Below are positions 8,915-17,800 of a stretch of 35,361 nt of DNA, piece after piece. Below the pieces are notes generated by a model. It made no database searches and had not been told where the DNA came from. It saw only the letters and a program-made list of their open reading frames with translations. Every line of letters begins with the position of its first letter. Within the stretch, counting starts at the first letter, position 1. The position numbers were made by a program, and so were the translations under genes. The stretch is from Bacillota bacterium (GTDB lineage Bacteria; Bacillota; Clostridia; Acetivibrionales; DSM-1351): positions 1 to 35,361 of the forward strand of contig JAEZIB010000121.1 of assembly GCA_023416275.1 (NCBI GenBank), written 5' to 3'.

Positions 8915-10015
8915 ATGTTGAAAAAAACAGATTTAAATGAGTTTTCGTTTTTTCTAAACAAAGACAACAGCAAAGATAAATTAGCTATGGCATTAAGTTG
9001 CTATGAAGCTTCTATTTATAATATAGTAAAAAATAGCGGTCAATTAGGTAAAAGTTTAATTATTCCTCTATTTTTAAGAGATATCAACCCAATACTGACC
9101 TACGAAGAAGATACAGGAGTTTTTTTCATTACAAATGAAAACAGCAATTATGCTCCTGTATGGCATAAGTATATTAAGATAATCAACTATGTAAAAGAGC
9201 AGGATAGCCATGCAATAGAATTTTTGGAAAGTCTTCTGGATAAAGGGCAAATGGTTATGCTACAGACTGTTTTTCAAAAAATAAAGTATTATGCTGAATA
9301 TAATCCTGATTTTGATTTGAATTCATATTTTAACGGAGCGGCACCACATGTTAATATCCTTGTTTATCATGAAGATGACAAATTCTATTATGCAGAAAAG
9401 GTGCCACACCGTATCAATTTAAATAATTTTGTTCCTTACCAGTTTAATAATCAAATTGGTGTAATTCAGAAAAAAGATATGGAAGAGGCATGTAATTTTT
9501 ACCTAAAGTGTTATACCCTTGATATTGATACACAATTTATTAAAGAAAGTTTAAAGCACGAAGACATAGTTAGCTATATTCATGCTATTAGCGAAAATTT
9601 TGTGGGTAAAACAATTTCAGCTAAAGGTATTACAAAATATTATGGAAACTCTGCATTGGAAAAAATCATAGATATTTGTAATGATGGAGTTGATATAAAA
9701 AAATACAAGCATACTGCTAATTGGGCGCTGCATGATAAATTAACCTTTGATATGTGGATGCTGCATGGTTCGAGGCAAATTTTATTAGAGTATATTATTC
9801 AGGAAATACGAGATGTAGGAAACAAAGAAAATCTTATACAATTAAGAAATACTCTTAAAGAATCAATATTGCAATGGAGAGGCTTGGAAACAGTGCTGGC
9901 TAAATATACAAAATCCACAAGGTCAACTCTTCTTAATGAAAAAATAGCAAATAAATTTAGAAAGTTACTAGCTTTAGAAAAAGAGTTAAATGAAATGCTT
10001 AGAAATTTTACTTAA
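8915..10015 (+). CDS. BtrH N-terminal-like papain-fold protein, copy 1
   Basis: 366 residues, no signal peptide or membrane helix. It resembles the butirosin BtrH N-terminal / C39-like fold: a Cys at the start of a helix near the N-terminus (Cys29 in MALSCYEAS), then about 115 residues later a His on a strand (His145 in APHVNILVYHEDDKFYYAEK). The acidic residue that would complete a triad is Glu here (AEK) but Asp in the paralogue (VDK). A second conserved block, FDMWMLHGSRQILLEYI, lies near residue 285, followed by a helical tail. BtrH moves an acyl group from a carrier protein to an amine; by analogy this may be an acyltransferase or amide-forming enzyme. The start is ATG 8915 because the paralogue alignment begins there; the ribosome site is weak. 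Family assignment is by motif only. Confidence 0.55.
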   Translation: MLKKTDLNEFSFFLNKDNSKDKLAMALSCYEASIYNIVKNSGQLGKSLIIPLFLRDINPILTYEEDTGVFFITNENSNYAPVWHKYIKIINYVKEQDSHAIEFLESLLDKGQMVMLQTVFQKIKYYAEYNPDFDLNSYFNGAAPHVNILVYHEDDKFYYAEKVPHRINLNNFVPYQFNNQIGVIQKKDMEEACNFYLKCYTLDIDTQFIKESLKHEDIVSYIHAISENFVGKTISAKGITKYYGNSALEKIIDICNDGVDIKKYKHTANWALHDKLTFDMWMLHGSRQILLEYIIQEIRDVGNKENLIQLRNTLKESILQWRGLETVLAKYTKSTRSTLLNEKIANKFRKLLALEKELNEMLRNFT

Positions 10016-10074
10016 ATAATAAACCAAGACTCAAGCACTGTTACTAATTTATCGCAATTATTTTGGAAAACACC

Positions 10075-10130
10075 ATTGATAAGTCTCCCGCAGCGAAAGA
10101 TATTTATGTGGGAAAGTTGAGTAAATATAT
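10075..10130 (+). repeat. Leader element, copy B (second half only)
   Basis: Bases from TTGATAAG through TTTATGTG to AAGTTGAGTAAA match 35251-35295 closely. The best nucleotide alignment needs compensating single-base insertions and deletions, which shift any reading frame, so this similarity is not that of a conserved protein. It lies in the 140-base gap before the second BtrH-like gene, and argues against extending that gene upstream through it. Confidence 0.5.
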
Positions 10131-10155
10131 AAAATACAAAAGTTGGGTGAGGTTA

Positions 10156-11256
10156 TTGCAAAAAAGTGATTTAAAACTTCTTACTTTTTTCAGAAAGCTA
10201 AATGGAAGTGTAGACCATACAGCAATGTCTTTATACTGTTTTGAGAGTGCTGTATACAATATTATTAAAAATAATAAAGCTGTTGAAAGTGAACTTGTTA
10301 AGCCTTTATTCATAAGAAATATACAGCCAACGTTCTGGTACAATGATGAAACTGGTATTTTTAGAATAAACAATGAAAGTATTAGTCTTATTCCACTTTG
10401 GCATAAATATATTAGTGTAACAAAATATGTTAAAACTAAGGACAAGGACTCTATGCGCTTTCTAGAAAGCTTACTGGACAAGGGCTATATGGTTATTCTA
10501 CAAACGGTATTTGAACGGGTAAAGTTCTATCAGAAGTACGATCCTAAGTTTGATTTTAACAATTATTATCAAGGAGAGGCAAATCACGCAAATATTATAC
10601 TGTTTCACGAGGCTGATAAATTTTATTTTGTAGACAAGCTTCCCTACTGTGTAAATGATAATTTTGTATCGTTTGAAGACAATCAGAGTATTGGCGTTGC
10701 TTACAAAAGTGAATTAGAGGAAGCTTTTAATTATTTTATGAGATGCTATACACTTGATTTGGATGTACAGCAGCTTAATAATAAGGAAGCCTTAAATAGT
10801 AATATAATTGCTTATATAGGTGAAATAGCATGTAGCTATACTGGAACTACAATTTCGAAGCATGGGTATACGCTATACCATGGCATTTTGGCTTGGGAAA
10901 AGCTAATTGAATTTTGTGAGAAAGGCGTTGATATCAAAAACTATTTTCATACACAAGGTTGGACTAGATATGATAGGATATGTTTTGATATATGGATGCT
11001 GCATGGCTCACGGCTAATTTTGCTGGAGTATTTAGTGCAAATAAAAAAAAGCAGTGGATGCGTAGATAATTTTTCGCTTCTGATAAATACACTTGTTAAA
11101 TCAATAAATCAAATAAAGTTATTGGAAAAGGTTTTAGCTAAACGAGCAATATCAAGAAATTCACAGCTTGATAATAGGATAGCAGATAGGATTAGAGCTA
11201 TAATTGAAACAGAAAACTTATTATATGAAAGGCTAAAGGATTTTACAAAAATATAG
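10156..11256 (+). CDS. BtrH N-terminal-like papain-fold protein, copy 2
   Basis: A paralogue of the preceding gene with the same length (366 residues from this start). Shared landmarks are Cys28 in MSLYCFESAVYN, PLFIRNIQP, FLESLLDKGYMVILQTVF, His144 in NHANIILFHEADKFYFVDK, RCYTLDLDV and FDIWMLHGSRLILLEYL. By eye roughly a third or more of residues are identical. Here the putative third active-site residue is Asp (VDK). An open frame extends upstream to 10063, but that extension overlaps a leader repeat and has no counterpart in copy 1. TTG 10156 (GGGTGAGG at 10145-10152, short 3-base spacing) fits the paralogue, with GTG 10147 as the alternative. Probably an acyl-transfer or amide-forming partner of the upstream decarboxylase; no carrier protein gene is visible here. 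Confidence 0.55.
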   Translation: MQKSDLKLLTFFRKLNGSVDHTAMSLYCFESAVYNIIKNNKAVESELVKPLFIRNIQPTFWYNDETGIFRINNESISLIPLWHKYISVTKYVKTKDKDSMRFLESLLDKGYMVILQTVFERVKFYQKYDPKFDFNNYYQGEANHANIILFHEADKFYFVDKLPYCVNDNFVSFEDNQSIGVAYKSELEEAFNYFMRCYTLDLDVQQLNNKEALNSNIIAYIGEIACSYTGTTISKHGYTLYHGILAWEKLIEFCEKGVDIKNYFHTQGWTRYDRICFDIWMLHGSRLILLEYLVQIKKSSGCVDNFSLLINTLVKSINQIKLLEKVLAKRAISRNSQLDNRIADRIRAIIETENLLYERLKDFTKI

Positions 11257-11400
11257 GATTTAGTATAATGTGCCCCAATTTTTGGAAATAATATTATTAA
11301 GAATACCAACACATTATTGTACAGCATTTAGTAATAGCTAAGAGTACTTTTAATGCATGAGGTAAGTATTTAATAAGTTTTCAGAAAAAGGGGTTTTTTT

Positions 11401-13059
11401 ATGTATAGAAGAATAAGAATTTTGCTTTTTATATTTTTAGCAGTGTTTTCATGCTTGCTTACAAGACTATTTTATATTCAAATAGTTGGAGGTAATTCCA
11501 TGGCAAAGGAAGCTTCTGCACAAAGATCAAATAATATCAATATAGAAAGTGCTAGAGGAGATTTTGTAGACAGAAATGGTATAAGGCTTACCAACAGGAC
11601 ACCTGGAATTACTGTCGTTTTAAAACCTGCATTTTTGCGGGATCAAATATCGTCAGTTGAGCAAATATGCAGACTTGTAGGATTGGATGTAGAAAAAACA
11701 AAAGAAAAAATACAAAGATACAATACGCCAATTTTAGTTGAAATAGATAAAGAAACAAAGGCTATACTTGCAGATATGAATATTGAAGGAATTTCATTTT
11801 TAAATTCACTTAATAGATACAATACTGACACCAAAGCTAAACATTTATTAGGTTACTTAAATAAGGTAGATAAAGTAGGGAGTAACGGATTAGAAAAGTT
11901 GTATGAAAAGACCTTAAATTATGGTAATGAGGATATGCTTGCTGTAATTACTGATGGTAATAATGAACTACTCAATGGTTTAGGATATAGGATTATTAAA
12001 GGCGACGATAAAAATAAAAAGCTGGATATAAGACTTACAATTGATTATCATATTCAGACAGCTATAGAGCAAGCATTGGATAAAAGAGGCTTAACAGGTG
12101 CTATTGTTGTTGAAAATGTTAATAATGGTGATATTGTCGCTATGTGCAGTAAACCTGATTTTGACCCTAATGATATTGAAAAGTATTTATCAAATAATAA
12201 GAGACCATTGTTTAATAGGGCTGTGGCGCAGTATAATTTAGGCTCAGTCTTTAAATTAATTGATTTGGCTGCAATGTTTGAAAAAAATCCAGAATATAAT
12301 ATGATTTATAACTGTCCCGGATATATTCAGGTGGGTGACAAGGAGTTTAAATGTTCCTCCTATGAGAAGGGTGGGCATGGAACTATTGATATAAACAGTG
12401 CACTGGCAGTTTCCTGCAACTCTTATTTTATAAATATGGCACTGGATTTAGGAATTGATCCAATTTTATCAATGTGCAATACGTTAGGTCTTGGTAATAA
12501 TACTGGATTATCCTTACAGGGGATAGATGAGGCAAAAGGATTTGTTTCCCCATTATCAGATATAAAAAACCCTGGAGATATTGCCAACATTTCTATAGGG
12601 CAGGGTCAGATATTAGCTACACCGGTTCAGATTGCTGATTTGGTTGCTACTATTGCTAATGGTGGGATAAAGAATAATATTAATGTTGTTGATTGTGTGG
12701 TAAACAAAGAAGGAAATAAAGTTAGAGATTTCAAAGAAATAAGCCAAAAGCGAGTTATATCAGAGTTAACAGCTGAAAGAATAAAAAGCCTTATGGAGGG
12801 AGTAGTAAGTACAGGAACTGGTAAACAGGCAAATTTAGACGGGTACGGTGGAGCAGGAGGAAAGACTGGAAGTGCTGAAACTGGCCAATTTATTGATGGA
12901 GAAAAAATTATTCAAGCATGGTTTGCAGGTTATTTTCCTGCAAAGTCACCGAAATATTCAGTAGCAATATTTATTGAGGACGGTAAAAGCGGAGGAACTG
13001 CTGCTGCACCTATTTTTGCTGAAATTGGTGCTGAAATAATGAGCAAAGGACTTTGGTAA
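11401..13059 (+). CDS. Class B penicillin-binding protein (peptidoglycan transpeptidase)
   Basis: 552 residues. One N-terminal membrane anchor (about 5-28) is followed by a PBP dimerisation region (ARGDFVDRNGIRLT) and a transpeptidase domain with all three active-site motifs: SVFK at Ser282-Lys285, SCN at 338-340 and KTG at 488-490. It cross-links peptidoglycan on the outer face of the membrane. The length and absence of PASTA domains fit the shorter PBP2/SpoVD-like proteins of Clostridia; division, elongation or sporulation cannot be told apart from sequence alone. An AAAAGGGG site lies about 8 bases before the ATG. It is 144 bases after the BtrH-like genes and followed by a terminator, so it may be transcribed with them or separately. 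Confidence 0.9.
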   Translation: MYRRIRILLFIFLAVFSCLLTRLFYIQIVGGNSMAKEASAQRSNNINIESARGDFVDRNGIRLTNRTPGITVVLKPAFLRDQISSVEQICRLVGLDVEKTKEKIQRYNTPILVEIDKETKAILADMNIEGISFLNSLNRYNTDTKAKHLLGYLNKVDKVGSNGLEKLYEKTLNYGNEDMLAVITDGNNELLNGLGYRIIKGDDKNKKLDIRLTIDYHIQTAIEQALDKRGLTGAIVVENVNNGDIVAMCSKPDFDPNDIEKYLSNNKRPLFNRAVAQYNLGSVFKLIDLAAMFEKNPEYNMIYNCPGYIQVGDKEFKCSSYEKGGHGTIDINSALAVSCNSYFINMALDLGIDPILSMCNTLGLGNNTGLSLQGIDEAKGFVSPLSDIKNPGDIANISIGQGQILATPVQIADLVATIANGGIKNNINVVDCVVNKEGNKVRDFKEISQKRVISELTAERIKSLMEGVVSTGTGKQANLDGYGGAGGKTGSAETGQFIDGEKIIQAWFAGYFPAKSPKYSVAIFIEDGKSGGTAAAPIFAEIGAEIMSKGLW

Positions 13060-13102
13060 ACACAGCTACTTTTTATAAAATATGATTGTTATATTAGGAA
13101 TT

Positions 13103-13132
13103 AGGATTACTTAATAAATAGGTAGTCCTTTT
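13103..13132 (+). terminator. Intrinsic terminator after the PBP gene
   Basis: AGGATTAC (13103-13110) pairs with GTAGTCCT (13122-13129), one G-T pair, followed by TTTT. It sits 44 bases after the PBP stop codon and before the ribosome site of the next small gene. Confidence 0.55.
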
Positions 13133-13161
13133 ATACTAATATAGAAAGAAGGTGGCAAAAA

Positions 13162-13458
13162 ATGGAACTAAACATTATTATTACATGTGTGGCAGCGATT
13201 TGTGGAATTGTATTTGGATATCTTGCGATGCAGGCTAGGATTAAAAGTGAGTCAAAGCAAAGTGGGGTTGAAGCAGGACAACTTAAGGTAGATATTGACT
13301 ATATAAAGCGTAGCAGCGATACTACACTGCTTGAATTAAAATGCTTGAATCGTACAGTAAATAACCATGCTGATAGGTTGGCACGTGTGGAAGAGAGTAC
13401 AAAACAAGCTCATTTAAGGATTAATGAAATAAGAGAAGAGCTGGTTAAGGATGGATAA
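13162..13458 (+). CDS. Small membrane-anchored coiled-coil protein, unknown function
   Basis: 98 residues. Residues 4-24 (NIIITCVAAICGIVFGYLAM) form one membrane helix; the rest is charged and heptad-like (LECLNRTVNNHADRLARVEESTKQAHLRINEIREEL-type pattern), suggesting a coiled coil facing one side of the membrane. AAGGTGG lies about 7 bases before the ATG, so it is probably translated. The layout recalls small prophage-derived accessory proteins next to holins, but no other phage gene is present, so no function is assigned. Confidence 0.65.
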   Translation: MELNIIITCVAAICGIVFGYLAMQARIKSESKQSGVEAGQLKVDIDYIKRSSDTTLLELKCLNRTVNNHADRLARVEESTKQAHLRINEIREELVKDG

Positions 13459-13595
13459 TAATATATACATAAAGATGAAAAATGTATAGAAATAATTGGA
13501 TGTTTCAGCAATACTCATAAATAAATGTTGAGACGCCGCTGATGTAATGAAATTTTTCTACAATCAAAAAAATTCATTTTGAATCTAGGCGTTAT

Positions 13596-13627
13596 AAAAG
13601 GCCCCCAAGAGAAGTTTCTTGGGGGCC
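13596..13627 (-). terminator. Strong hairpin, terminator when read on the minus strand
   Basis: Perfect 11-bp GC-rich stem (13600-13610 with 13617-13627), 6-base loop, followed on the minus strand by TTTTATAACG. It would end transcripts arriving from the sigma-like genes at 14424-13907 and/or form the 3' end of the structured RNA region. Confidence 0.6.
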
Positions 13628-13880
13628 GAACATTAGCTAAATTTTCCACAACATTTCAAAGTAATACTATTTCGCATTTGAAATATAAAACATATTTTAA
13701 TCACCACTTACGCTGTGCACTGCATTGCAGTGGCTCATAGCTTGAAATAAGTGGATGGAGCAGAAAAAATACTGCGTTCCTCCCACGATAGTTTCACTTT
13801 AGTTTGTGCCGAAATGGGGCGTGGAAGGTAGTATTGGACAGTATTTGGGGGCCTTGCCCTAAAGCCACATATGCGGCTAC
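13600..13880. ncRNA. Candidate large structured RNA (strand uncertain)
   Basis: This stretch is much richer in GC and self-complementarity than the flanks. Helices seen in plus-strand coordinates: GGCCCCCAAGA (13600-13610) with TCTTGGGGGCC (13617-13627), the former also able to pair with TTTGGGGGCC (13845-13854) as an outer closing stem; ATTTCAAA with TTTGAAAT (about 13653-13685); a three-part nested stem, CCACTTA / GCTGTG / CACTGC with GCAGTG / CATAGC / TAAGTGG (about 13704-13754); GCAG with CTGC (about 13759-13775); CCACG with CGTGG (about 13783-13824); and AGCCACATATGCGGCT (13863-13878). On the minus strand the first hairpin is followed by TTTT, as in a terminator, which favours minus transcription. 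I could not match it with confidence to 6S, tmRNA, RNase P, SRP or a riboswitch class. Confidence 0.5.
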
Positions 13881-13906
13881 TAGTATTAGATTTGTTTAAG
13901 CAAAAG

Positions 13907-14125
13907 TTATATTTGTTTACAAATAATACTAATTAGTTCAGTTTTTAGTGATTGAATAGCATCTTCTCTTGGTAACATTATGTACTTTGATAGATATTCA
14001 ATATCATAGGCAAACAGATTAAGAATTTCGTCCATAGAATTTTTATCACCTTGCTTTGCCATTTTTACTGTATTTCTAAATTCTGTATTGTTTCCCGCAA
14101 TAGATCTAGTCCCTTTTTTTTCCAC
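13907..14125 (-). CDS. Small sigma region-2 / HTH_16-like protein (RsoA-type partner)
   Basis: 72 residues: a basic start, then MAKQGDKNSMDEILNLFAYDIEYLSKY...REDAIQSLKTELISII. The pattern AKQGD..AM.EIL..F...I..L matches the N-terminal helix set of sigma-70 region 2 and the HTH_16 domain of conjugative-element regulators. The start is GTG at 14125, supported by AGGGGGTG on the minus strand about 6 bases upstream; the gene overlaps the end of the preceding minus-strand gene by 61 bases in another frame. In Bacillus subtilis a small region-2 protein (RsoA) works with a separate region-4 subunit (SigO) as one sigma factor, and the pairing here has the same form. Functional equivalence is inference. 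Confidence 0.6.
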   Translation of the reverse strand: MEKKGTRSIAGNNTEFRNTVKMAKQGDKNSMDEILNLFAYDIEYLSKYIMLPREDAIQSLKTELISIICKQI

Positions 14126-14424
14126 TTATTCACCCCCTGTTGAGTAATATGTAACTGATTTGCTACTTCTTTTTCAGTCATTCCATAAATAATGGTTTTT
14201 TCTAAGATATATCTGCATTTTTCCCATGGAATGGTGTTTAACAGACTATCTACAAAAATTTTTGAAATAATTTCTGCTTCAAAACCAATTTCAGATGCCT
14301 GTTCTTCAAATAGCATTTGGTGTTCTCGTATCTGCTTTATACGACTTTTATATTGTATTCTCCATGCTGCTCTTCTTAATAGCTTTCTGCAATTTTCCAC
14401 TGTGATGTCATCATTTGTTTCCAT
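14065..14424 (-). CDS. Sigma-70 region 4-like protein
   Basis: 119 residues. The C-terminal half (WEKCRYILEKTIIYGMTEKEVANQLHITQQGVNKWKKKGLDLLRE) is a clear sigma region-4 helix-turn-helix, with MTEKEVANQLHITQQGV as the first helices and the turn. The N-terminal half is helical and basic and no region 2 is present; a region-2-like protein is encoded immediately downstream, overlapping by 61 bases. The start has GGAGGT 6 bases upstream. The pair faces the giant HYR/CBM3 gene across a 459-base divergent region, so control of that surface protein is a reasonable hypothesis. Alternatively it is a remnant of a mobile-element regulator, since similar pairs occur in conjugative transposons. Confidence 0.75.
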   Translation of the reverse strand: METNDDITVENCRKLLRRAAWRIQYKSRIKQIREHQMLFEEQASEIGFEAEIISKIFVDSLLNTIPWEKCRYILEKTIIYGMTEKEVANQLHITQQGVNKWKKKGLDLLRETIQNLEIQ

Positions 14425-14770
14425 AAGTAAACCTCCATAGTTGACGAATTTTCGATATTATATTTTAAGTTGTGGATAATTACTTTGTTGCATTTAATAA
14501 AACAAACTATATTTTTATTATTTTTTCGCTACATCTGGAAGTGTTTCACATGAGTTATGGCGACATTTTTTCATTAGTTGAGGGTAAATTAAAGTGTTTT
14601 TACTAATATAGTAAAATATTACATCAAATTAACAACTATCCTTTAAAAAAATTTACATAAATGCAATATATAAATATTTTTTTAAAAAAGTTGTAATTAA
14701 GAAGTATAAATTACCTTTATAATATGAGGGAGGTGTACATAGAAAGGGGGGGTTAAATTTCAGGGGAAAA
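14425..14770. other. Divergent intergenic region between the sigma pair and the HYR gene
   Basis: No gene. It is very AT-rich with long A and T runs. Possible -10 boxes are TATAAT on the minus strand (14457-14462, towards the sigma pair) and TATAAT on the plus strand (14718-14723, towards the HYR gene). The plus box has no well-spaced -35: the nearest TTGTAA is 21 bases away, which would suit control by an alternative sigma factor or an activator. GGAGG-like runs at 14727-14733 and about 14745 have no gene behind them. Confidence 0.4.
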
Positions 14771-14870
14771 ATTAAAGTTTTTTAGGGCAAGAAAAAACAA
14801 AGAAAAGTCAATTATAATTGGCTGATAGTTAGATTTGAGTATAAGCCATAATTGACGAGTAAACTTTAAT
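14771..14870 (+). promoter_or_regulatory. Structured 5' leader of the HYR gene
   Basis: ATTAAAGTTT (14771-14780) and AAACTTTAAT (14861-14870) are perfect 10-base complements enclosing a second long hairpin: GTCAATTAT (14807-14815) with ATAATTGAC (14848-14856), extended inward by GGCT (14820-14823) with AGCC (14844-14847). The outer stem ends one base before the ribosome site GGAGGG (14871-14876). The shape resembles a cis-regulatory RNA, but the sequence matches no riboswitch class I can recognise. Confidence 0.55.
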
Positions 14871-14883
14871 GGAGGGTAAAAGG

Positions 14884-17800
14884 ATGAAACACTTAAAGAC
14901 ACTATTTCAAAAAGTAAATAGTTGCTTTGGAGAGCAGAAAATAGTTACATACTTCTGTATGTTGTTGATACTGTCTGCATTTTTTTCAGTAACAATTAAC
15001 CAAAATGAAGTATATTCTGCAACAGGGTCTGTTGGTACAATATACGCTGCATCTCCGATACGTCAACAAATGAGATTGGGACAGGCAACAGCAGTAGTCC
15101 CGGGAGGGCGTGGATTCATGCTTCCACAGGCAATCGTGGTTAAGGATAATTCAGGTAATCCTATAGCAGGACTTCAAATAACATTTGAGGTTTCTGATAA
15201 TAGTTCAATTACTGCTTCAATGAGAGGATATAGCAGCAGAATTGTAAAAATTATGACTGATGCAAATGGAATGGCTTTGGCTACGAATACTTATGCAGGC
15301 TATTTAGGAGAAGCATATCAGGTATATTCAAAGCTTGCAAAGACAGTAGATACTTTAACGGTAACTGCCAGTGCACCAGGCTTTAATTCTGTTACCTTTG
15401 AAGTGGAAGTAGGAACAGTTGGAAGTAACATAATAGACAATACAAATCCGTTTATTTCTGTAAGTGCAAGTAATAAAAATGGTACATATATAGCAGGAAC
15501 TTGGTCAAAGGATCCGGTTACTGTGCACTACACTGCCACAGATAGTTTATCCGATATAAAATCATTTACACCTGATCAGATTTTTAGTGAAGATGGAGCA
15601 AACCAAACTGCTACAGGTGAGGCCGTTGATGCTGTAAATCTAACTCAAAGTATAAGCTTTGGACCAATTAATATAGATAAGACTGCACCTGTTACAACAG
15701 CAGTAGCTACTCAGCCGCTATATGGAAATTGGAACAATAATACAGTTGAAATAGAGTTTGAAGCATCTGATAGTGTTTCAGGTATTGCTGCTATATATTA
15801 TAAGGTTAACGATGAAACACCTGTAAAAACAGAAAGTAGTAATTTTAAAGCAACGATTGAGTCAGAAGGAATAAAACAAATCAGTTATTGGGCTGTGGAT
15901 AAAGCTGGCAACAAAGAGGCTGACAAAACACTCACAGTTCAAATTGATAAAAGTAGTCCGACATTAATTAAGGAACTATCACCAAATGCAAATCAAAATG
16001 GCTGGAATAATACAAATGTAACTTTAAAGCTTACAGCTTCAGATATTTATTCTGGCGTTAAAGAGATTTATTATCAAGTGGGTGAGGCTGGAGTAGAAAT
16101 AAAGGAAAATGGTAGTTCTACTTCAGTTTTATTAACTGAAGAGAGAACAACAAGAGTTACTTTTTGGGCTGTAGACAACTTGGGCTTTGTTTCCGAAAAA
16201 GAGACGGTTAGTGTAAATATTGATAAAACTAACCCAGTACTCAAGGTTCCTCAGGACATTGTTCTTGAAGCTACAGCGATAAAAACACCTGTCACAATAG
16301 GAACTGCAACAGTAGAGGATATATCAGAAAAGAATATAACCAATGATGCTCCAAAAGAAGGTTTTCCAGTAGGAGTTACAAAGGTTAAGTGGATTGCAGA
16401 GGATTCAGTTGGAAATAAAACCGAAGGTGTTCAGACTATTACAATAAAGGATACTACTAAACCATTACTAACTGTACAAGGTAATATTGTTAAAGAAGCA
16501 ACTGGTATTCTAACTCCAGTAGTAGTCGGCCCTGCAGAGGCAAAGGATATTTTTAGTGTAACCATCACAAATAATGCTCCAAAAGAAGGTTTCCCTATAG
16601 GAGATACAAAGGTAATATTTACAGCAACAGATGAAAATGGGAATAGTGTTACAGCAGAGCAGTATGTAACAATAAAAGATAAAACACCACCTGTACTAAC
16701 ACTACCTGCTAATATTACTTCTCGTGAAGCTACAGCAGTAAGAACACCTGTAGATATAGGCATGGCAACAGCAAAGGATATTTTTGCTGTAACCGTAGAA
16801 AATAATGCACCAGCAGATTATGAAGTGGGTACAACCAATGTAGCATGGACGGCTAAGGATGCAAATGGAAATGTATCCACAGGCATTCAGAAGGTTAATG
16901 TTGTAGATACTACAAAGCCAGTATTAGATATTCCTGAGGACATTACTATTGAGGCTGATGCCAGAAGAATGAAGCTAAATATTGGCGAGGCAACAGCAAC
17001 AGATATATTTCCTGTAACCATAAAAAATGATGCTCCTGCAGATTTTGGTGTGGGAACAACAAAAGTAACATGGACAGCGACAGATAGCAATGGAAATGTT
17101 ACAACTAAGGTTCAAAATATTACTGTAACAGATAAAACAAAGCCTACTATAAAGGTACAAAATGATATTACCATTGAGGCGACAGGAAGAACTACACCTG
17201 TACAAATGGTTTTACCAGATGTAAGTGATATATTTGAAACTACAATTACAAATAATGCTCCTACAAATAGTATCTTCCCAATAGGTCAAACAACAGTGAC
17301 CTGGACTGTTACAGATGCTAATGGAAATGTGTCCACAGGAGTACAAATTGTAAATGTTGTTGATACTACAAATCCACTACTTACCTTGCCAAAGGATATA
17401 AAGGTTGAGGCAACTGCAATAAGGACACCCGTTACAATTGGTATTGCAACAGCAGCAGATATTTTTACTGTAACTGTTGAAAATAATGCACCTGCAGATT
17501 TCCCAATTGGAACTACTGAAGTAAAATGGACAGCAACAGATGAAAATGGAAATGTTACAGAAGGTGTACAAAAAATAAATGTTGTAGATACTACAAAACC
17601 TGTTATAACTATTACTGGAAATACAAATGTAGAAGCAACAGGCAGAAGAACACCTGTAACCTTTAAAGCTACTGCAACAGATATATTTAAAGTAACAATA
17701 ACAGATGGCGCTCTTGCAGATTATCCTTTAGGAACAAGTAAGGTGACTGTAACAGCTAAAGATGAAAATGGCAATATTGCAACTGCTGAAGTAATTATTG

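Noticed and set aside
10063..10155. Upstream extension of the second BtrH-like gene
   Set aside because: It has no ribosome site, no counterpart in the paralogue, and overlaps a leader repeat whose similarity elsewhere breaks the reading frame.
13600..13880. Identification as 6S RNA, tmRNA, RNase P or SRP RNA
   Set aside because: No diagnostic sequence of these RNAs was recognised on either strand; left as an unidentified structured region.
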